Shown here: positions 16,419 through 29,774 of the stretch, in pieces | Layout of the letters: each line of letters opens with the position of its first letter | Position numbering within the stretch: position 1 is the first letter of the stretch | DNA from: Gallionella sp. | GTDB taxonomy: Bacteria > Pseudomonadota > Gammaproteobacteria > Burkholderiales > Gallionellaceae | Assembly (NCBI GenBank): GCA_028699065.1 | Contig: JAQVVH010000003.1 | Coordinates: forward strand, 1-64,000 | Direction of reading: 5' to 3' | DNA length: 64,000 bases | Notes under the pieces: generated by a model | Database searches by the model: none | What the model was told of the DNA's origin: nothing | What the model saw: only the letters and a program-made list of their open reading frames with translations | Program-made: the position numbers and the translations under genes

Positions 16419-17572
16419 TGCCGTTTGGTCTGCTGCAACAAACTCTGGATGAACGTGCCGAACAAGGGCTGCGGCGTCGTCGGCGAACACTGGCTTCGCC
16501 GCAGTCGCCAAACATCGTGGTCGATGGGAAGCCGTATCTTTCCTTTTGCAGCAATGATTATCTCGGGCTGGCCGCGCATCCCGGGCTGATTGCAGCGCTG
16601 CAGCAGGGGGCTGCGCAATGGGGTGTCGGCGCCGGTGCGGCGCATCTTGTCAGCGGACACTTCGAGCCGCATCACCAGCTTGAACAGCAGCTCGCCGCCT
16701 TTGTGGGAAAGCCGGAAGCGCTGCTGTTTTCCACCGGGTACATGGCGAATATCGGCATCGTGCAGGCCTTGGCGGGCAAGGGCGACACGGTCTTTGCCGA
16801 CAAGCTAAACCATGCCTCGCTGAATGACGCCATGCAGTTATCGCGCGCCCACGTGCAGCGCTATCGTCACAACGATCTTGCGCAACTGGCCCAACAGCTG
16901 GAAAGAAGTGACAGCGTACGCAAGCTGATTATTACCGACGCGGTGTTCAGCATGGAGGGCGACTTGGCGCGCCTGCCGGAGTTGCTCGCCCTCTGCGAGC
17001 GGCACGATGCCTGGCTGCTGGTGGACGACGCGCACGGCTTCGGCGTACTCGGCGAACAGGGACGCGGCACGCTATCCCACTTCGATATCCGTTCGCCCCG
17101 GATTGTCTATATGGCCACCCTGGGCAAAGCGGCAGGCGTGTTTGGCGCTTTTGTGGCGGCCGAATCAACCGTCATTGAAACGCTGGTGAACCATGCACGC
17201 AGCTATGTCTACACGACGGCAACCCCCCCGGCGCTGGCGGTTGTCCTGCAGGACAGTTTGCGGCTGATCGCGCAGGGCGAAGCATTGCGTGTCCATTTGC
17301 GCGCGTTGATCAAAAAGTTGCGTACTGGTTTGAGTGATCTGCCGTGGCCACTGATGCTATCGGATACCGCGATTCAACCCTTGCTGATCGGCGATAGCAA
17401 ACAGGCGCTGGCATTGAGCGAAGGCTTGCGCGAGCGCGGTCTTTGGGTGGCCGCGATCCGGCCGCCGACGGTGCCGCAGGGCACGGCGCGCTTGCGCATC
17501 ACGCTTTCCGCTGCGCATACCGAAACGGATGTGGAAAAATTAATCGGGGCCCTGCATGACCTTGCACGTTGA
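16418..17572 (+). CDS. bioF: 8-amino-7-oxononanoate synthase
   Basis: 384-residue PLP-dependent enzyme condensing pimeloyl-ACP with alanine. The PLP lysine is Lys237 in MATLGKAAGVFGAF; the substrate region SNDYLGLAAHP and DDAHGFGVLG are intact. The start overlaps the bioB stop by one base, and the 3' end overlaps bioH by 17 bases. Confidence 0.96.
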   Translation: MPFGLLQQTLDERAEQGLRRRRRTLASPQSPNIVVDGKPYLSFCSNDYLGLAAHPGLIAALQQGAAQWGVGAGAAHLVSGHFEPHHQLEQQLAAFVGKPEALLFSTGYMANIGIVQALAGKGDTVFADKLNHASLNDAMQLSRAHVQRYRHNDLAQLAQQLERSDSVRKLIITDAVFSMEGDLARLPELLALCERHDAWLLVDDAHGFGVLGEQGRGTLSHFDIRSPRIVYMATLGKAAGVFGAFVAAESTVIETLVNHARSYVYTTATPPALAVVLQDSLRLIAQGEALRVHLRALIKKLRTGLSDLPWPLMLSDTAIQPLLIGDSKQALALSEGLRERGLWVAAIRPPTVPQGTARLRITLSAAHTETDVEKLIGALHDLAR

Positions 17573-18320
17573 AACGCGGGGGCACGGCGCGCCACTGGTG
17601 TTGCTGCACGGCTGGGGGATGCACGGTGGAATGTGGGGCCGGGCCGCAGATTTGCTGGCCGCGCATTTTCAAGTGCATCTTGTCGATCTGCCCGGCCACG
17701 GTGCCAGTGCGGAACATCTGCCATTTATCCCGGGTGAGCTGGTCGATTTGCTGGCACGCCGCTTCCATGAGCCCGTTAATGTTTGCGGCTGGTCTTTGGG
17801 CGGGATGCTTGCGCAGCACTGGGCAGCGCGCAAGGCCGGCCATGTCAGGCGTGTGATTCTGGTGGCCAGCACACCGTGCTTTGCGGTGCGGCACGATTGG
17901 GCATGCGGCATGCCCCGCGAGACGCTGGCGCAGTTTGCCGATGAACTGGAAAATAATCATGCCGCGACTTTGCGGCGTTTTTTGGCATTGCAGTTGCGGG
18001 GCAGTGATAATGAAAAATTATTGCTGACGGGATTGAGGGCGCAGATTTTTGCGCGCGGCGAGCCGGTACTTTCCGCCTTGCGTGGCGGTCTGGATATTTT
18101 GCGGGATGCCGATCTGCGACCTGCATTGCCGGAGATTCCGCAACCCGCGCTGCTGATTGCGGGGGAACGCGACAAGCTGACGCCGCCCGCCGCCTCGCGT
18201 TACATGGCGGATATTTTGCCCGATGCCAAATATGTGGAAATCGAGGGTGCAGCGCACGCGCCGTTTCTTTCCCATCCCGAAGTATTTATTGAACACGTGA
18301 AGCGGTTTTTGCATGAATGA
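17556..18320 (+). CDS. bioH: pimeloyl-ACP methyl ester carboxylesterase
   Basis: 254-residue alpha/beta hydrolase that removes the methyl group from pimeloyl-ACP methyl ester, ending the BioC-BioH route to the pimelate moiety. The catalytic triad is readable as Ser80 (CGWSLGG), Asp206 (GERDKL) and His234 (GAAHAPF), close to E. coli BioH numbering. The gene overlaps both neighbours (17 bases with bioF, 8 with bioC). Confidence 0.94.
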   Translation: MTLHVETRGHGAPLVLLHGWGMHGGMWGRAADLLAAHFQVHLVDLPGHGASAEHLPFIPGELVDLLARRFHEPVNVCGWSLGGMLAQHWAARKAGHVRRVILVASTPCFAVRHDWACGMPRETLAQFADELENNHAATLRRFLALQLRGSDNEKLLLTGLRAQIFARGEPVLSALRGGLDILRDADLRPALPEIPQPALLIAGERDKLTPPAASRYMADILPDAKYVEIEGAAHAPFLSHPEVFIEHVKRFLHE

Positions 18321-19182
18321 ATTTGAGATAGACAAGGCCGAAGTCCGGCGCGCCTTTAGCAAGGCGGCAACTCACTATGACGCTGCTGCGGTGTTGCAGC
18401 GCGAGGTGTGCACTCGCCTTTTGGAGCGGCTGGATTATGTGCGCCTGCAACCCCGGCGTGTTCTGGATGTTGGCAGTGGCACAGGCTGGGGAACGCGCCA
18501 GCTGCAAACCCGTTACCCGGATGCCGACATCGTGGCGCTGGATATTGCGCTGGGGATGCTGAAAACCGCGCGCGGTCCGTCGGTCTGGTGGAAGAAATGG
18601 CTTTCCGGGCAGCGGCAAAGTTTTCTTTGCGCCGATGCCGAGGCCTTGCCCTTGGCCGCGAATGCCGTGAATTTGCTGTGGTCCAATCTGGCGTTGCAAT
18701 GGTGCAATGATTTGCCGGCAACCTTTGTTGAACTGAACCGTGCCCTGGCTGTGGACGGTCTACTGATGTTCGCCACTTTCGGGCCGGATACCCTGCTGGA
18801 GCTACGCCAGGCATTTGCCGGTGTCGACGACCATAATCACTTGAACCGGTTTGCCGACATGCACGATATCGGGGATATGCTGATGGCGGCGGGTTTCGCC
18901 GATCCGGTGATGGAAATGGAGAAAATCACGCTGACCTATACGGATGTGAAAGCCGTGATGCAGGACTTGCGCGGCATCGGTGCGCACAACGCGACCGCCG
19001 GGCGGGCACGGGGTTTACTGGGTAAAACCCGCTGGGCGCGCATCGTGGCGCAGTATGAAACTTTGCGCCGCGACGGAAAATTGCCGGCGACCTTCGAGAT
19101 CATCTACGGCCATGCCTGGAAAGTGGCGCCCAAACACAGTGGCGACGGCCGCGCGATCATTCAGACGGATTTTCGCTTGTGA
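18313..19182 (+). CDS. bioC: malonyl-ACP O-methyltransferase
   Basis: 289-residue SAM-dependent methyltransferase that starts pimelate synthesis by methylating malonyl-ACP. Motif I is VLDVGSGTGWGTRQL (about 52-66), and WSNLALQWCNDLP (about 121-133) is the typical BioC motif. The stop overlaps the bioD GTG start by four bases. Confidence 0.94.
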   Translation: MNEFEIDKAEVRRAFSKAATHYDAAAVLQREVCTRLLERLDYVRLQPRRVLDVGSGTGWGTRQLQTRYPDADIVALDIALGMLKTARGPSVWWKKWLSGQRQSFLCADAEALPLAANAVNLLWSNLALQWCNDLPATFVELNRALAVDGLLMFATFGPDTLLELRQAFAGVDDHNHLNRFADMHDIGDMLMAAGFADPVMEMEKITLTYTDVKAVMQDLRGIGAHNATAGRARGLLGKTRWARIVAQYETLRRDGKLPATFEIIYGHAWKVAPKHSGDGRAIIQTDFRL

Positions 19183-19859
19183 ATTATTTCGTCACGGGAA
19201 CTGATACAGGCGTGGGCAAAACGCTGGTCAGCGCGGCGCTGTTGCGGGCGTTTGCCGCGCGCGGTGCGAGCGTGGCCGGTTTCAAGCCTGTTGCTGCGGG
19301 CTGCGATTCACAAGGCGTGAACGAGGATGTGCTGGCGTTGCAGGCGGTCAGCAAGCCCGGGCTGTCTGCGGGGCAAATTAATCCGTACGGGTTTGCCCAC
19401 CCTGTCGCACCGCATCTGGCGGCACAACAGGCGGGCGTGGAAATCAGCCTCGCGACTATCGTTGAGGGCTATCGGATTCTGGCGTGGCAGGTGGATACGG
19501 TCATCGTGGAAGGTGTCGGCGGATTCATGGTGCCGTTGAACGCGACCCAAACGACTGCGGATCTGGCACGGCAGTTGGGACTGCCGGTGATTTTGGTAGT
19601 GGGTATGCGCCTCGGTTGTCTCAGTCATGCTTTGCTGACGCGACAGGCCATTGCCGATTGCGGGCTAAAATGCGCGGGCTGGGTGGTCAATGTGTTGCAG
19701 CCGGATATGCCGCTTCTGGATGAAAATATTCTCGCGTTGCGCGAGCGATTGGCGGCGCCTCTGCTCGGCGTGGTGCCATATCAGTCTGCTCCGGACGCGG
19801 GGCGGGTAGCGTCACAGTTGAATCTGGCGTCGCTGGAAGAAAGAGGAAGTCATGATTGA
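19179..19859 (+). CDS. bioD: dethiobiotin synthetase
   Basis: 226-residue ATP-dependent carboxylase closing the ureido ring of dethiobiotin. The P-loop is GTDTGVGKT (residues 7-15), and the substrate lysine lies in GFKPVAAG. The start is GTG inside the bioC stop (GTGA). With bioB, F, H and C all late-pathway genes except bioA are here; bioA is not in the window. It overlaps the next gene by eight bases. Confidence 0.96.
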   Translation: MNYFVTGTDTGVGKTLVSAALLRAFAARGASVAGFKPVAAGCDSQGVNEDVLALQAVSKPGLSAGQINPYGFAHPVAPHLAAQQAGVEISLATIVEGYRILAWQVDTVIVEGVGGFMVPLNATQTTADLARQLGLPVILVVGMRLGCLSHALLTRQAIADCGLKCAGWVVNVLQPDMPLLDENILALRERLAAPLLGVVPYQSAPDAGRVASQLNLASLEERGSHD

Positions 19860-20562
19860 ATTTAGTTTGTTGGCGGTATTTCTGGTCGGGTTGTTGGGCG
19901 GGGTGCATTGCCTCGGTATGTGCGGCAGCATCGTTGGAATTTTCACCACGCAAGTCCCGGCGGGCCGTGCACGCTGGCCTTTTCATCTGGCCTACAGCAG
20001 CGGGCGGGTTGCGAGCTATGCGATTGCCGGTGCACTGGTCGGGGCGTTGGGGCAAACCGGTCTGCTGATGCGGGATGCGGTGCCGGTGCAGCATTTGTTG
20101 TTTGCGTTGTCGAGCCTGATGCTGCTGTTACTGGGGATGTACCTTGCGGGTTGGTGGGGGGCGGTGCGTCGGCTTGAGCGGATGGGTGGAATGCTTTGGA
20201 AGCATTTGCAACCGCTGACCTCACGTTTGCTACCAGTGAGTACTTTGCCGCGCGCGCTTGGACTAGGCGCGTTGTGGGGCTGGTTGCCCTGCGGGTTGGT
20301 GTATAGCGTACTGTTGACGGCACTGGCGAGTGCCAGTCCGCAGAGTGGTGCGGCGATCATGCTGGCGTTTGGCTTGGGTACCCTGCCTAACTTACTTGCC
20401 ATCGGTTTGTTCTGGGAGAGTCTGCGGCACAAGGCGCAGTCGCCTTGGGCGCGTACTCTGGCAGGCTCGCTGGTGATGGCGTTCGGTGTTTATGGGCTAA
20501 TCAAGGTTGGGTACACTTTTTATGTTCATGGCTGGACGGGAGCGTGTCATGTGGCTGCGTAG
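19852..20562 (+). CDS. UreH_2 / SafE-type integral membrane protein
   Basis: 236-residue polytopic membrane protein with about six helices. The two signature repeats are GGVHCLGMCG (residues 21-30) and GWLPCGLVYS (about 141-150), each with cysteines in or near the membrane, as in the family found beside cytochrome-oxidase assembly genes. Members are often annotated as sulfite exporters, but a role in metal or thiol handling for oxidase maturation is as likely. It overlaps bioD by eight bases and is followed by a SCO-type copper chaperone, which supports an oxidase-assembly role. Confidence 0.85.
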   Translation: MIEFSLLAVFLVGLLGGVHCLGMCGSIVGIFTTQVPAGRARWPFHLAYSSGRVASYAIAGALVGALGQTGLLMRDAVPVQHLLFALSSLMLLLLGMYLAGWWGAVRRLERMGGMLWKHLQPLTSRLLPVSTLPRALGLGALWGWLPCGLVYSVLLTALASASPQSGAAIMLAFGLGTLPNLLAIGLFWESLRHKAQSPWARTLAGSLVMAFGVYGLIKVGYTFYVHGWTGACHVAA

Positions 20563-21136
20563 CCTGCTATTGATGTGTGCGGTCTTTCTTGCGGCTTGCG
20601 GCGAGCCCCGGCTGCCTTCGCCTTTCCATGCCAGCGAGGTGGGTTCAAAGCTGGCGCAGGCGGATTTCGAGCTGCGGGATCCTGCGGGAAATGCGCGCTC
20701 ACTTGCGGATTTCCGCGGCAAGGTGGTGGTGCTGTTTTTCGGCTATGTGCACTGTCCGGATGTCTGCCCGACCACATTGGCGGATCTGGCGCAGGTGATG
20801 CGTCTACTCGGACCACAGGCCGACAAGGTGCAAGTGTTGTTCGTGACTGTGGATCCCGAGCGCGATACGCCGGCCTTGCTGGCGGAATATGTGCCGGCCT
20901 TCCATCCGTCTTTTTTGGGATTGTATGGTACGCCGCAGGAAACGGCCGATGTCGCGAAAGGCTTCGAGATTGTGTATCAGAAACAACCGACCGCTTCGGG
21001 TTATAACGTCGATCACAGTGCGGGCAGTTATCTGGTTGATCCGGCAGGTCGGGTGCGTTTACTGGCGCCCTATGCGCAGCGGGCCGAGTGGCTGGCGGCC
21101 GATATTCGCCTTTTGCTGGCGCTGGAAGGCAAATGA
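20549..21136 (+). CDS. SCO1/SenC-type copper chaperone lipoprotein
   Basis: 195-residue thioredoxin-fold protein thought to deliver copper to cytochrome oxidase or reduce its CuA site. A lipoprotein signal ends at the lipobox LAAC (Cys17). The copper ligands are Cys69-Pro-Asp-Val-Cys73 and His156 (NVDHSAG). The ATG at 20549 gives a clean lipoprotein signal, so the open frame from 20507 is rejected; it overlaps the previous gene by 14 bases. It ends at the first base of a long inverted repeat. Confidence 0.92.
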   Translation: MWLRSLLLMCAVFLAACGEPRLPSPFHASEVGSKLAQADFELRDPAGNARSLADFRGKVVVLFFGYVHCPDVCPTTLADLAQVMRLLGPQADKVQVLFVTVDPERDTPALLAEYVPAFHPSFLGLYGTPQETADVAKGFEIVYQKQPTASGYNVDHSAGSYLVDPAGRVRLLAPYAQRAEWLAADIRLLLALEGK

Positions 21137-21188
21137 CTGCCAGACGGCGTGATTTGTATTGGTGCTAATATAACGCCGTTTCGGCAGT
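21136..21188 (+). repeat. imperfect inverted repeat between the SCO gene and the response regulator
   Basis: Arms ACTGCC + ACGGCGT (21136-21141, 21144-21150) mirror ACGCCGT + GGCAGT (21073+100 region, 21173-21179 and 21183-21188), with a 22-base loop and small internal bulges, then TTTT. It could be a weak terminator of the bio/SCO transcript. The loop contains an extended -10 promoter candidate. Confidence 0.6.
21163..21171 (+). promoter_or_regulatory. extended -10 promoter candidate for the response regulator
   Basis: TGC-TAATAT forms an extended -10 element in the loop of the inverted repeat, about 36 bases before the response-regulator ATG. No -35 match is visible. Confidence 0.4.
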
Positions 21189-21206
21189 TTTGCGGGAGTT
21201 CGGATC

Positions 21207-21884
21207 ATGAAGATTATGCTGGTGGATGATCATTCGCTCTTTCGGGAGGGGTTGCGTTACGTCTTGCAACAGGTCCCCGATGTGGACGAGGTGATTGAAG
21301 GCGAGAATTATTACGATGCACTGTTGCTGGCCGAGCGCCACCCCGAGCTGGAACTGGCCATACTGGATTTGCATATGCCGGGCAGTGAGGGACCGAGTTC
21401 CATCCGTTTTTTTCATCGGCGTTTTCCTCATATCCCGGTCATGGTGATTTCGGCAGAAGATGATCGCAGCGTGATCGGGCGGGTAATTAATGCCGGCGCG
21501 CTGGGCTATGTCTGCAAAACGGCTTCTGTCCCGGTGCTGATGAATGCCGTGGAGCAGGTGTTGGCGGGCGATATCTATGTGCCGCCGCAAATGTCATCAG
21601 GTCTACCTTTGTCGGTGAATGAAAACATAATTGACGGTCTGCAGCCGGATGGCCGGCGCCGGTATACCAACGAATTCGGGTTGACGGCGCGGCAAATGGA
21701 CGTCTTGAAATTTATTGCCCAAGGGCTATCCAATCGTGAGATCTCGGAAAAAATGGGTTTGGCTGAAGGCACGATCAAGATTCATGTCTCCGGGATATTC
21801 CATGCGCTGCGGGTAAAAAGTCGTCTCGAGGCGGCGCGAATTGCCGAACAGGTCGGTTTGATTACGGCGAGTGCGCATGGCTGA
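21207..21884 (+). CDS. orphan response regulator, LuxR/NarL type
   Basis: 225-residue transcription factor. The receiver domain (about 1-120) has the acidic pocket Asp7-Asp8, the phospho-acceptor Asp54 (ILDLHMPG) and a lysine in the GYVCKTA segment. The C-terminal LuxR-type helix-turn-helix (about 160-222) reads [36 protein letters not shown]. No histidine kinase gene is in the window, so its input is unknown. A GGGAG site precedes the ATG at 21207. Its stop overlaps the ftsK start, so the regulator and ftsK are co-translated; in related bacteria this position upstream of ftsK is often held by trxB. Confidence 0.92.
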   Translation: MKIMLVDDHSLFREGLRYVLQQVPDVDEVIEGENYYDALLLAERHPELELAILDLHMPGSEGPSSIRFFHRRFPHIPVMVISAEDDRSVIGRVINAGALGYVCKTASVPVLMNAVEQVLAGDIYVPPQMSSGLPLSVNENIIDGLQPDGRRRYTNEFGLTARQMDVLKFIAQGLSNREISEKMGLAEGTIKIHVSGIFHALRVKSRLEAARIAEQVGLITASAHG

Positions 21885-24141
21885 GGCCAATCCCGAATTT
21901 CCGGGCAAGTTGCTGCAATTGCTTCGAGAGTCACGCTGGTTGCTGCTGGGTGCGCTTGCCGGTTATTTTGCGCTTGCCCTTTGGGGCTACGATCCCTCGG
22001 ATTCCGCATGGTCGCATAGCACCAGCAGCCTTGTTACCCGCAATCCTGCGGGCGTCTTGGGGGCTTATCTTTCCGATTTTCTGTTCTATCTGTTCGGGGT
22101 GTCGGCTTGGTGGTGGGTCATTCTCATGGTGCAGCGGGTTTGGGTGGGCTATCGCGATCTTAAGGAAGACAGCGTTTTTTGCAAACGCACCCTGGCGGTT
22201 TCTCTGAGTGGTTTCGGCGTTCTGCTGCTGGCCAGCAGTGCGTTGGAGTCTGTGCGTTTGTACACGCTGAAAGCAGCGTTACCACTCGCGCCGGGCGGCA
22301 TGCTGGGCGCGCTGAGCGGTGACGCGTTGGTGCACCTGCTGGGATTTACCGGCGCAACGCTGTTCCTGCTTGTGCTGATGGCAAGCGGATTCAGTTTGTT
22401 TAGCGGTTTGTCCTGGCTGCGTTTTGTTGACCGGCTGGGCAGGCATCTGGAGCTCTTTTATCGCTGGCTTTGCCTGACTTGGCAAACCCGGCGCGACAAA
22501 CGTATCGGCGAGCAGGCCTTGCAGGAACGCAGCGTGCTGGTCGAGGAAGAGAAAAAGCGCGTCGTTGAGCATCAGCCGATATACATCGAGCCACCTGTCG
22601 TCGAGGTGGCGAAATCCGCGCGGATCGACAAGGAGAAACAAGTGGCGCTGTTTGCCGACCTGCCCGATTCGCCATTGCCACCTTTGCATTTGCTGGATGA
22701 AGGGAATGCCCAGATCGAGTCGGTTTCGGCCGATACACTGGAATTTACCTCCCGCCTGATCGAGCGCAAGCTCAAGGATTTCGGTGTGGAAGTGCGCGTG
22801 GTCGGCGCCTATCCCGGCCCGGTAATTACCCGCTACGAAATTGATCCGGCGGTCGGCGTTAAGGGCAGCCAGATCGTCAATCTCATGAAGGATCTGGCGC
22901 GGGCACTGTCCGTGGTTAGTATCCGCGTGGTGGAAACGATTCCGGGCAAAGCCTATATGGCGCTGGAATTGCCCAATCCAAAACGCCAGATGGTGCACTT
23001 GTCGGAAATTCTTGGTTCGCAGGTTTATGCGGCCATGGGTTCGGCACTGACCATCGCGATGGGTAAGGATATTTCCGGCAAACCCGTAGTCGCCGACCTG
23101 GCCAAGATGCCGCATGTGCTGGTTGCCGGAACGACGGGCTCGGGCAAGTCGGTGGCGATTAACGCCATGATTTTGAGTCTGTTGTACAAATCTACGCCGC
23201 AACAAGTCCGGCTGCTGCTGGTGGATCCCAAGATGCTGGAGCTGTCTGTTTACGAAGGCATTCCGCATCTGCTGTGTCCCGTGGTCACCGATATGCGCCA
23301 AGCTGCCGCCGGGCTGAACTGGTGCGTGGGTGAAATGGACCGCCGCTACCGCCTGATGTCCACGTTGGGGGTGCGCAACATTGCGGGTTACAACCAGAAG
23401 GTGCGTGACGCCGCAAAGTCTGGCAAACCGCTGACCAATCCTTTCAGCATCACACCTGACTCACCCGAGCCGCTGGAAGAGCTGCCGATGATCGTGGTTT
23501 TTATTGATGAACTGGCCGACCTAATGATGGTGGTTGGCAAGAAGATTGAAGAGCTCATCGCACGTCTGGCGCAAAAAGCGCGTGCCTCGGGTATTCACCT
23601 GGTGCTGGCGACGCAACGGCCATCCGTCGATGTGATTACCGGTTTGATCAAGGCCAATGTACCAACCCGGGTGGCGTTTCAGGTGTCGTCCAAAATTGAT
23701 TCCCGCACGATTCTCGACCAGATGGGCGCGGAAACTTTGCTGGGGCAGGGCGATATGCTTTATCTCCCGCCGGGCACGGGTTATCCGCAGCGCGTGCATG
23801 GCGCCTTCGTGTCGGATCAGGAAGTTCATCGCGTTGCCGAGTATCTGAAATCCCAGGGCGAGCCGCAGTACATCGAGGGGATTCTGACGGGTGCGGAAGA
23901 GGCGGATGAATCCGGTGCCGGCGGACCCGCGCTCGGGGACGAAGCCGATCCCTTGTACGATCAGGCGGTGGAAATCGTGCTGAAAAACCGGCGTGCCTCC
24001 ATCTCGCTGGTGCAACGTCATTTGCGCATCGGTTATAACCGCGCCGCACGTCTTGTCGAGCAAATGGAGGCCGCAGGACTGGTGACTCCCATGCAGAGCA
24101 ACGGCAACCGCGAGGTGATCGCGCCGGCCCGAGAAGGCTGA
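21877..24141 (+). CDS. ftsK: DNA translocase FtsK
   Basis: 754-residue septal DNA pump that clears and resolves chromosomes at division. Four to five N-terminal membrane helices (about 20-175) are followed by a short linker, the RecA-like motor with Walker A GTTGSGKS (418-425) and Walker [11 protein letters not shown], and a C-terminal winged-helix gamma domain (about 690-750) that reads KOPS sites. The linker is far shorter than in E. coli FtsK (1329 residues), giving a SpoIIIE-like size that is usual in betaproteobacteria. The ATG at 21877 is used; a GTG at 21871 is possible. Confidence 0.95.
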   Translation: MAEANPEFPGKLLQLLRESRWLLLGALAGYFALALWGYDPSDSAWSHSTSSLVTRNPAGVLGAYLSDFLFYLFGVSAWWWVILMVQRVWVGYRDLKEDSVFCKRTLAVSLSGFGVLLLASSALESVRLYTLKAALPLAPGGMLGALSGDALVHLLGFTGATLFLLVLMASGFSLFSGLSWLRFVDRLGRHLELFYRWLCLTWQTRRDKRIGEQALQERSVLVEEEKKRVVEHQPIYIEPPVVEVAKSARIDKEKQVALFADLPDSPLPPLHLLDEGNAQIESVSADTLEFTSRLIERKLKDFGVEVRVVGAYPGPVITRYEIDPAVGVKGSQIVNLMKDLARALSVVSIRVVETIPGKAYMALELPNPKRQMVHLSEILGSQVYAAMGSALTIAMGKDISGKPVVADLAKMPHVLVAGTTGSGKSVAINAMILSLLYKSTPQQVRLLLVDPKMLELSVYEGIPHLLCPVVTDMRQAAAGLNWCVGEMDRRYRLMSTLGVRNIAGYNQKVRDAAKSGKPLTNPFSITPDSPEPLEELPMIVVFIDELADLMMVVGKKIEELIARLAQKARASGIHLVLATQRPSVDVITGLIKANVPTRVAFQVSSKIDSRTILDQMGAETLLGQGDMLYLPPGTGYPQRVHGAFVSDQEVHRVAEYLKSQGEPQYIEGILTGAEEADESGAGGPALGDEADPLYDQAVEIVLKNRRASISLVQRHLRIGYNRAARLVEQMEAAGLVTPMQSNGNREVIAPAREG

Positions 24142-24198
24142 CGTCACACCGTTCCTTTTGATTTTCCGTATTCGATGAAATCCGTTCAGGCTTAAAAC

Positions 24199-24813
24199 AT
24201 GTTCAGAACATTGTATATTGCGCTGCTCTTGCTACTTGCGACTAACCTCCACGCGGGCGGGATCGAAAAGCTGAAGCAGTTCATCGGTGCGACCCGCGCG
24301 GGGCAGGCCAATTTTAGCCAGGTTGTGCTGGATCAGAATGGTCAACGTATGCAAAGTGCCAGCGGCTTCATGCAGTTCATGCGTCCGGGGAAATTCCGCT
24401 GGGCTTATGCGCAACCCTACGAGCAACTGATTGTCGGCGACGGCCGAAAATTCTGGTTGTATGACGTTGATCTCAATCAAGTCACGGTCAGGTCGCTGGA
24501 TGCCGCGCTGGGCAGTAGTCCGGCTGCGTTGTTGTCCGGCAATAACGAAATTGAACGCAGCTTTGTACTCAGTGAGCGCGGTTCGCAGAACGGGCTGGAT
24601 TGGCTGGAGGCGCTTCCACGCAGTTCTGACAGCAGCTTCCGCCGCATCCGCATGGCTTTTGACGGTCAGGCCAATCTGGCGGTGATGGAACTGCTTGATC
24701 TGTTTGGTAACACCACGGTGCTGCGATTTTCCGCACTCAAACGCAATCCTCCGCTGACGCCGGGCTTGTTCAAGTTTGAGCCGCCGGTCGGCGCCGACGT
24801 GCTTTCCGAGTAA
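24199..24813 (+). CDS. lolA: outer-membrane lipoprotein carrier protein LolA
   Basis: 204-residue periplasmic carrier that shuttles lipoproteins from LolCDE to the outer membrane. A signal peptide (about 1-19, LHA/GGI) precedes the LolA fold; the stretch FSQVVLDQNGQRMQSASGFMQFMRPGKFRW is typical. It lies 57 bases after ftsK and five before rarA, the common ftsK-lolA-rarA-serS order. Confidence 0.94.
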   Translation: MFRTLYIALLLLLATNLHAGGIEKLKQFIGATRAGQANFSQVVLDQNGQRMQSASGFMQFMRPGKFRWAYAQPYEQLIVGDGRKFWLYDVDLNQVTVRSLDAALGSSPAALLSGNNEIERSFVLSERGSQNGLDWLEALPRSSDSSFRRIRMAFDGQANLAVMELLDLFGNTTVLRFSALKRNPPLTPGLFKFEPPVGADVLSE

Positions 24814-24818
24814 ATGCC

Positions 24819-28232
<3,414 letters not shown>

Positions 28233-28236
<4 letters not shown>

Positions 28237-29618
28237 CGTAGCAGGCGTTTCAGCGGCTCAACCAATTTGTATGAAAATGAAGCCGATGCGCTAGCATGAT
28301 CAGGCTCCAGACGCTTGAGCATGTCATGGTAGTTGCGAATGTTCTCGACCAAAATAACGGCTTCTCCACCGCGCGCATAGCCGTATTTCAGGGTCTCGTA
28401 ATATCCCGGCTGGTTCAGCATCGGCATCCACTTTTTGATGTCGGCCCAGCTGTTTGGATTCATTCCCATGCGCGCGGTCAGTACGCGCGCATCTTCGAGA
28501 TGGCCGACACCTTGGTTGTAGGCCGCTAACGCCATCCACGTGCGATCGGGATCCTTGATTTTTGCCGGTAGCTGATCACGAAGCAGCGCCAGATATCGGG
28601 CGCCCGCCAAAACACTTTCACGCGGATCCAGCCGATCTGTGACTTGCATCCGGTCGGCGGTGTCTTCGGTGAGCATCATCATTCCCCGCACATTGGTAAA
28701 TGAAGTCGCGAGCGGGTTCCACTGTGATTCCTGATAGGCCAGCGCGGCAAGCAGGCGCCAGTCGAGACCAGTGAGCGTGGCGGCTTCTTCAAACAAATTG
28801 CGATATTCCGGAAGAACAGTGCCGGCGTTGGAAATAAACGCGGCGGCATCCAGCCGATGCAAGCGGCCGTTATGGCCGTAATAACGATCGATGAGTCGGT
28901 TCAGTGTGCCATCCCGCTTGATGCGGGAGAAAAAGGATTTTACGGCCGCAATGAATTGGGGGTCGGCATCCATCGAGAATGCCCACGCCAGTTTTGATGG
29001 GGCGCCGATGGTCAGGGAGGCGTTGATGTTGGTGTAATGGTTGCGTGCCGAGGCGTAGCTATTCTCGTTTGCCACCGTACAGTCCAGCGCTCCCTCGGAT
29101 ACTTCGGTAATCAGCGCCTGTGCGTCTGCGTTGCTGCGGGATTGCCACTTCAGTCCGGGATATTTCGGAAGTAGTTCCTTGAGTGCAAATTCCTGTGCCG
29201 AGCCGGAGAGAACGCCAAGACGCAGATTGAGTAAATCATCGATTTTTTTGGGCGTGCCTGTTTCCTGGTTGCAAATTAGCTGTTCCTTGACGGTTCGGTA
29301 GCTGGGCCCGAAATACAATGAAGCTACGTTGACTTGGCTGCGCAGGGAAGCGGCGGCGAGATGTGCCTGATGTTTGCGCAAGGTGCGGTCGACCCGATCC
29401 GGGGAGCTCGGAATGAATTCGATTTCGGAGTGCAAATCCTTCGCAAACAGGGTGGTCATCTCACGTTCAAATTCAGCTTCCGCGCCTTGATCCGACTCGG
29501 AAACAACAACCAGTAACTTCCCGTTTTTCCATGACGGCAACTTCCCGTTGCAACCACCCAGTAGAAGGATGAGTGCGCTGAACAGAAAAACCTGGAATGG
29601 GGAATTAATCCTGTGCAT
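28233..29618 (-). CDS. mltF: membrane-bound lytic murein transglycosylase MltF
   Basis: 461-residue outer-membrane lipoprotein that cleaves peptidoglycan between MurNAc and GlcNAc. A lipoprotein signal with lipobox LLGGC (Cys about 23) is followed by a periplasmic solute-binding-like domain (about 35-265) and a C-terminal SLT domain (about 280-440). The catalytic glutamate lies in YQESQWNPLA and conserved blocks are RGMMMLT and AYNQGVGHLEDAR. The ATG at 29618 is chosen; a GTG at 29633 would add five residues. It is divergent from tRNA-Ser. Confidence 0.93.
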
Positions 29619-29648
29619 GGCGACATAATGCACGAAATTGTCGGATGC

Positions 29649-29657
29649 TGGTAGAAT
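29649..29657 (+). promoter_or_regulatory. extended -10 promoter of tRNA-Ser
   Basis: TGG-TAGAAT forms an extended -10 box followed by GCGCGCCC; the tRNA begins 12 bases downstream. The GC-rich discriminator is typical of stringently controlled stable-RNA promoters. Confidence 0.6.
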
Positions 29658-29668
29658 GCGCGCCCTTC

Positions 29669-29759
<91 letters not shown>

Positions 29760-29774
29760 GTCAGGATATCCGAC

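Noticed and set aside
17556-17572. Possible frameshift between bioF and bioH
   Set aside because: Both proteins are full length with complete motifs, so the 17-base overlap is a normal operon overlap.
19852-20562. Sulfite exporter as part of a sulfur-oxidation cluster with the ArsR/RND block
   Set aside because: The cysteine motifs mark it as UreH_2-type and it sits with a SCO gene, so oxidase assembly is the better reading; it is also 10 kb from the ArsR block.
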